Positions 5,306 to 6,938 of a DNA stretch of 6,938 nucleotides are shown here, piece by piece (positions within the stretch are counted from its first letter, which is position 1; each line of letters begins with the position of its first letter). The notes below the pieces were generated by a model. That model was given only the letters and a program-made list of their open reading frames with translations. It did no database searches and was not told the DNA's origin. The stretch spans positions 1 through 6,938 of the forward strand of contig DGPZ01000072.1 of assembly GCA_002390675.1 (NCBI GenBank). The letters run 5' to 3'. The translations under genes were made by a program, and so were the position numbers. The stretch comes from Deltaproteobacteria bacterium UBA4427. GTDB taxonomy: Bacteria; Myxococcota_A; UBA9160; UBA4427.

Positions 5306-5332
5306 AACGCATCCTCCAAAGTAGGGCGGGTT
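5306..5332. repeat. Degenerate second copy of the P450 terminator hairpin
   Basis: These 27 bases match 4626-4652 at 22 of 27 positions without gaps, including the shared block CAAAGT and the arm GGGCGGGTT. The stem is damaged (two mismatches and a wobble in ten pairs), so termination strength is doubtful. It lies 34 bases beyond the MerR stop, where a terminator would be expected. Confidence 0.55.
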
Positions 5333-5365
5333 CTTGTTGTACTTGGAGCAAAGGCGAGGTCCACT

Positions 5366-6052
5366 TCATTCGACGGGGGGCGGCTTGAGTCCAAGACTAA
5401 TGCGCAGCGATCGCGACGCGAAAGCGGCTCGCGTGAGCGCATTCGAGAGCTGCTCGTGAAGCAGGGTTCCGAGGATCGCAGCTCGCACGGGCTCGACGAA
5501 GTCGTCGCCGGGCCGGGGGACGCGATCCTCCGCATTCTCGAAGACGATCTCGGATTCATGCCACGCGACGGCGGCCAGACGCACGATCTGGTCGACGGGA
5601 AATTCGGGATCGATGTATTTGCGCATTTGGGTGATGGCGTCCGTGATCAGATCGATGTTCAAGAGTCGGACTCCCATCTCGTCGTCGACGGCCCACGGCA
5701 GACCTAGCATCAGAGCTTCAACTTCGACGCGAATGGCGGCGTACCCCTCACGCTCACTCTCGCTGCGGTCGCGCTCGGGTACGGGGTAGATCACGGCGTT
5801 CGCGGTCCCAATCGGGTCTCCGTCGCCAAAGGGCCGGTCGGCTTGTTCGAGTACGGCGCGCACCGTATCGAGGGGGAGGCCGGCGACCTCCCGGAGCGCC
5901 TTGATCAGGTCGAGGCGGCGGAGGTGATCTTCGCCGTACTGCGCTTGGTTGCGCTGGCTTCGCTCGCCCGTAGGGAGGAGGCCCTCTCGGATATAGAATT
6001 TGATGCTCGAGATCGAGATGCCGCTATGGCGGCTCAGCTCGGAGATCCTCAT
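5366..6052 (-). CDS. MerR-family transcriptional regulator
   Basis: A complete 228-residue protein. The MerR winged-helix DNA-binding domain is at residues 1-72: M-R-I-S-E-L-S-R-H-S-G-I-S-I-S-S-I-K-F-Y-I-R-E-G-L-L forms the helix-turn-helix and start of the wing, Q-A-Q-Y-G-E-D-H-L-R-R-L the second helical pair. Residues about 60-72 begin the dimer helix. The C-terminal part (about 85-228) is larger than in metal-sensing MerR proteins, with no Cys at all in the protein, so it probably senses an organic ligand or protein rather than metal or thiol stress. The ribosome site is weak (AAGGA 12 bases upstream). It is divergent from the Coq4-like gene over 125 AT-rich bases containing operator-like palindromes, which makes that gene its likely target. 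Confidence 0.88.
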   Translation of the reverse strand: MRISELSRHSGISISSIKFYIREGLLPTGERSQRNQAQYGEDHLRRLDLIKALREVAGLPLDTVRAVLEQADRPFGDGDPIGTANAVIYPVPERDRSESEREGYAAIRVEVEALMLGLPWAVDDEMGVRLLNIDLITDAITQMRKYIDPEFPVDQIVRLAAVAWHESEIVFENAEDRVPRPGDDFVEPVRAAILGTLLHEQLSNALTRAAFASRSLRISLGLKPPPVE

Positions 6053-6082
6053 TGCCCACAGGTCCTTTTCAGGTTCGCGTCG

Positions 6083-6111
6083 TTGACAGAGTAGTAGATA
6101 GTGTATATATC
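6083..6111 (+). promoter_or_regulatory. Candidate promoter for the second Coq4-like gene
   Basis: A consensus -35 TTGACA (6083-6088) is followed by TATATC (6106-6111, 17-base spacer) or TATATA (6104-6109, 15-base spacer). A partial palindrome AGATA-7-TATCT (6096-6112) lies across the spacer and -10, the position where MerR proteins normally bind. Confidence 0.45.
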
Positions 6112-6117
6112 TGTTAA

Positions 6118-6136
6118 TAGATACTTTAAGTATCTA
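6118..6136. promoter_or_regulatory. Perfect operator-like palindrome in the MerR/Coq4 gap
   Basis: TAGATACT-TTA-AGTATCTA is a perfect inverted repeat with eight-base arms and a three-base centre. It lies 7-25 bases downstream of the candidate -10 box and 41 bases before the ATG at 6178. The half-site AGATA is shared with the partial palindrome at 6096-6112, which supports a common binding protein, presumably the divergent MerR product. Confidence 0.6.
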
Positions 6137-6177
6137 CTTTTGACTTATTGAATCAAACGCGCCAGGGAGCAAAGAAC

Positions 6178-6938
6178 ATGGAGTCCTCACCGAGAATTGA
6201 TCGCAGCGACCGAAAGAAGGCCGACTGGCCTCGTGCATTCCGGGCGATCCGGCGACTGCAGCTTGATCCCGAGCGCACGGACCAGGTCTTCGAACTGAAC
6301 GTGGCCCTCGACGGCGGCGATACCGAGCGACGCTTCCAACAATTTCGGGCGCTTCCAGACGGTCCCTCGCTTCTCGAGAAAGCTCCGGTTCTACTCGATT
6401 CGCTTTCCGACTTCGAAGCACTTCGAAGCCTCGAGCCAGGGAGTCTAGGGCGAGCCTATCTCCACCTGATGGAATCGAACGACTATTCAGCGGACGGACT
6501 TCGTCGCGCTGCGGCAGAGATCGAAGAGTTCGCGACGCTGCATCCGGGCGTCGAGCGAACCTGGTTCGCCCAACGTGAGAATTGCGTCCACGACTTGCAC
6601 CATACCGTGACGGGTTACGGACAAGACGCCGCGGGGGAGACCGCGCTACTCGCATTCGTCGACGGGCTCTACTGCCAGGCATCTCGGGTGCGCGTTGTTC
6701 GCTTCGGCATGATCGCTTCGCTCGTTTCTTCCCCTCTCGCTTCGCTCCACCGCACCCTCGCGTTTTGTATCCAGGCGCGACGTCGTGGGGCGAAGGCGCG
6801 TATTCCCTCCGACTATCGGTGGGAAGAAAAGCTCGGAGATCCCCTGACGTCGGTGCAACGTGAACTGCGAATCGAGAGCCTTCGCCGGGTGCACCCGCGC
6901 GGCCCGAAACGGGACAATTACGCCTCGACCGGAACCTG
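6178..6938 (+). CDS. Coq4-family protein (HDxxHx11E), 3' end outside window
   Basis: An open frame of 253 codons reaches the window end without a stop. AGGGAG eight bases upstream supports ATG 6178. Residues 1-55 form a charged, Arg-rich leader. From about 56 the protein follows the Coq4 pattern: F-R-A-L-P-D-G-P-S-L-L, then L85-E-P-G-S-L-G-R-A-Y-L-H-L-M, then the metal signature H138-D139-L-H-H142, 11 residues (T-V-T-G-Y-G-Q-D-A-A-G) and E154. A hydrophobic amphipathic stretch at about 174-197 and the closing R-W-E-E-K-L-G-D-P-L-T-S-V-Q-R-E-L-R-I (214-232) match the usual Coq4 end, so only a variable tail is missing. Coq4 is an iron-dependent ubiquinone-pathway protein; this homologue sits outside any visible ubi operon, under a MerR regulator, so its substrate is open. 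It is clearly diverged from the Coq4-like protein at 2423-2905. Confidence 0.8.
   Translation, partial: MESSPRIDRSDRKKADWPRAFRAIRRLQLDPERTDQVFELNVALDGGDTERRFQQFRALPDGPSLLEKAPVLLDSLSDFEALRSLEPGSLGRAYLHLMESNDYSADGLRRAAAEIEEFATLHPGVERTWFAQRENCVHDLHHTVTGYGQDAAGETALLAFVDGLYCQASRVRVVRFGMIASLVSSPLASLHRTLAFCIQARRRGAKARIPSDYRWEEKLGDPLTSVQRELRIESLRRVHPRGPKRDNYASTGT

Noticed and set aside
5301..5340. AGAAC/GTTCT hairpin as a MerR terminator
   Set aside because: Only five pairs with a large loop and no T tract; better explained as part of the decayed hairpin copy.
5297..5707. Plus-strand 136-codon frame antisense to the MerR 3' end
   Set aside because: No ribosome site or family features; it is a mirror of the MerR coding frame and crosses its stop region.
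6134..6682. Minus-strand 182-codon frame over the second Coq4-like gene
   Set aside because: Arg/Ser-rich antisense shadow; the plus-strand frame carries the HDxxHx11E motif and continues to the window end.
1..6938. CRISPR array, insertion sequence or toxin-antitoxin pair
   Set aside because: No regularly spaced repeats, transposase motifs, terminal repeats or small paired genes were found.

Overview
The window is GC-rich bacterial DNA with several TTG or GTG starts, short intergenic gaps and a mix of small catabolic or stress-type enzymes. A cytochrome P450, two Coq4-fold proteins, NmrA-like and VOC proteins and a Cys-anchored lipoprotein together suggest an uncultured, probably aerobic Gram-negative bacterium of the Proteobacteria/Myxococcota/Binatota kind. 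The lineage is an inference and cannot be fixed from this sequence.

Left part (1-1913). The end of a beta-lactamase-fold serine hydrolase (+) converges on a VOC/glyoxalase-fold protein (-). The VOC gene is divergent from a HxlR-type regulator that carries two winged-helix repeats in one chain. The regulator is followed 71 bases later by an NmrA-type NAD(P)-binding oxidoreductase. The 82-base gap between VOC and HxlR holds a near-perfect palindrome that overlaps candidate -10 boxes for both directions, so VOC, HxlR and the oxidoreductase look like one self-regulated unit.

Middle part (1914-3359). This is a degraded or gene-poor stretch. It holds the C-terminal piece of a PuuD-type glutamine amidotransferase without its catalytic Cys domain, an intact small Coq4-like protein (-) with an exact HDxxHx11E motif, and about 450 bases without a convincing gene. 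That last stretch contains a run of mutually exclusive GC hairpins and a possible gene remnant.

Right part (3360-6938). A complete cytochrome P450 (+) converges with a lipoprotein gene (-) whose reading frame runs through the P450 terminator and into the P450 gene. Next comes a MerR-type regulator (-), divergent across a very AT-rich operator region from a second, unrelated-length Coq4-like protein (+) that also has HDxxHx11E and runs off the window end. The most notable features are the two Coq4-fold proteins within 4 kb flanking a P450, and a 27-base hairpin present once as an intact terminator (4626-4652) and once as a degenerate copy (5306-5332). How these genes work together is not shown by the sequence. 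A MerR-controlled oxidative or isoprenoid/quinone-related pathway is a reasonable but unproven reading.
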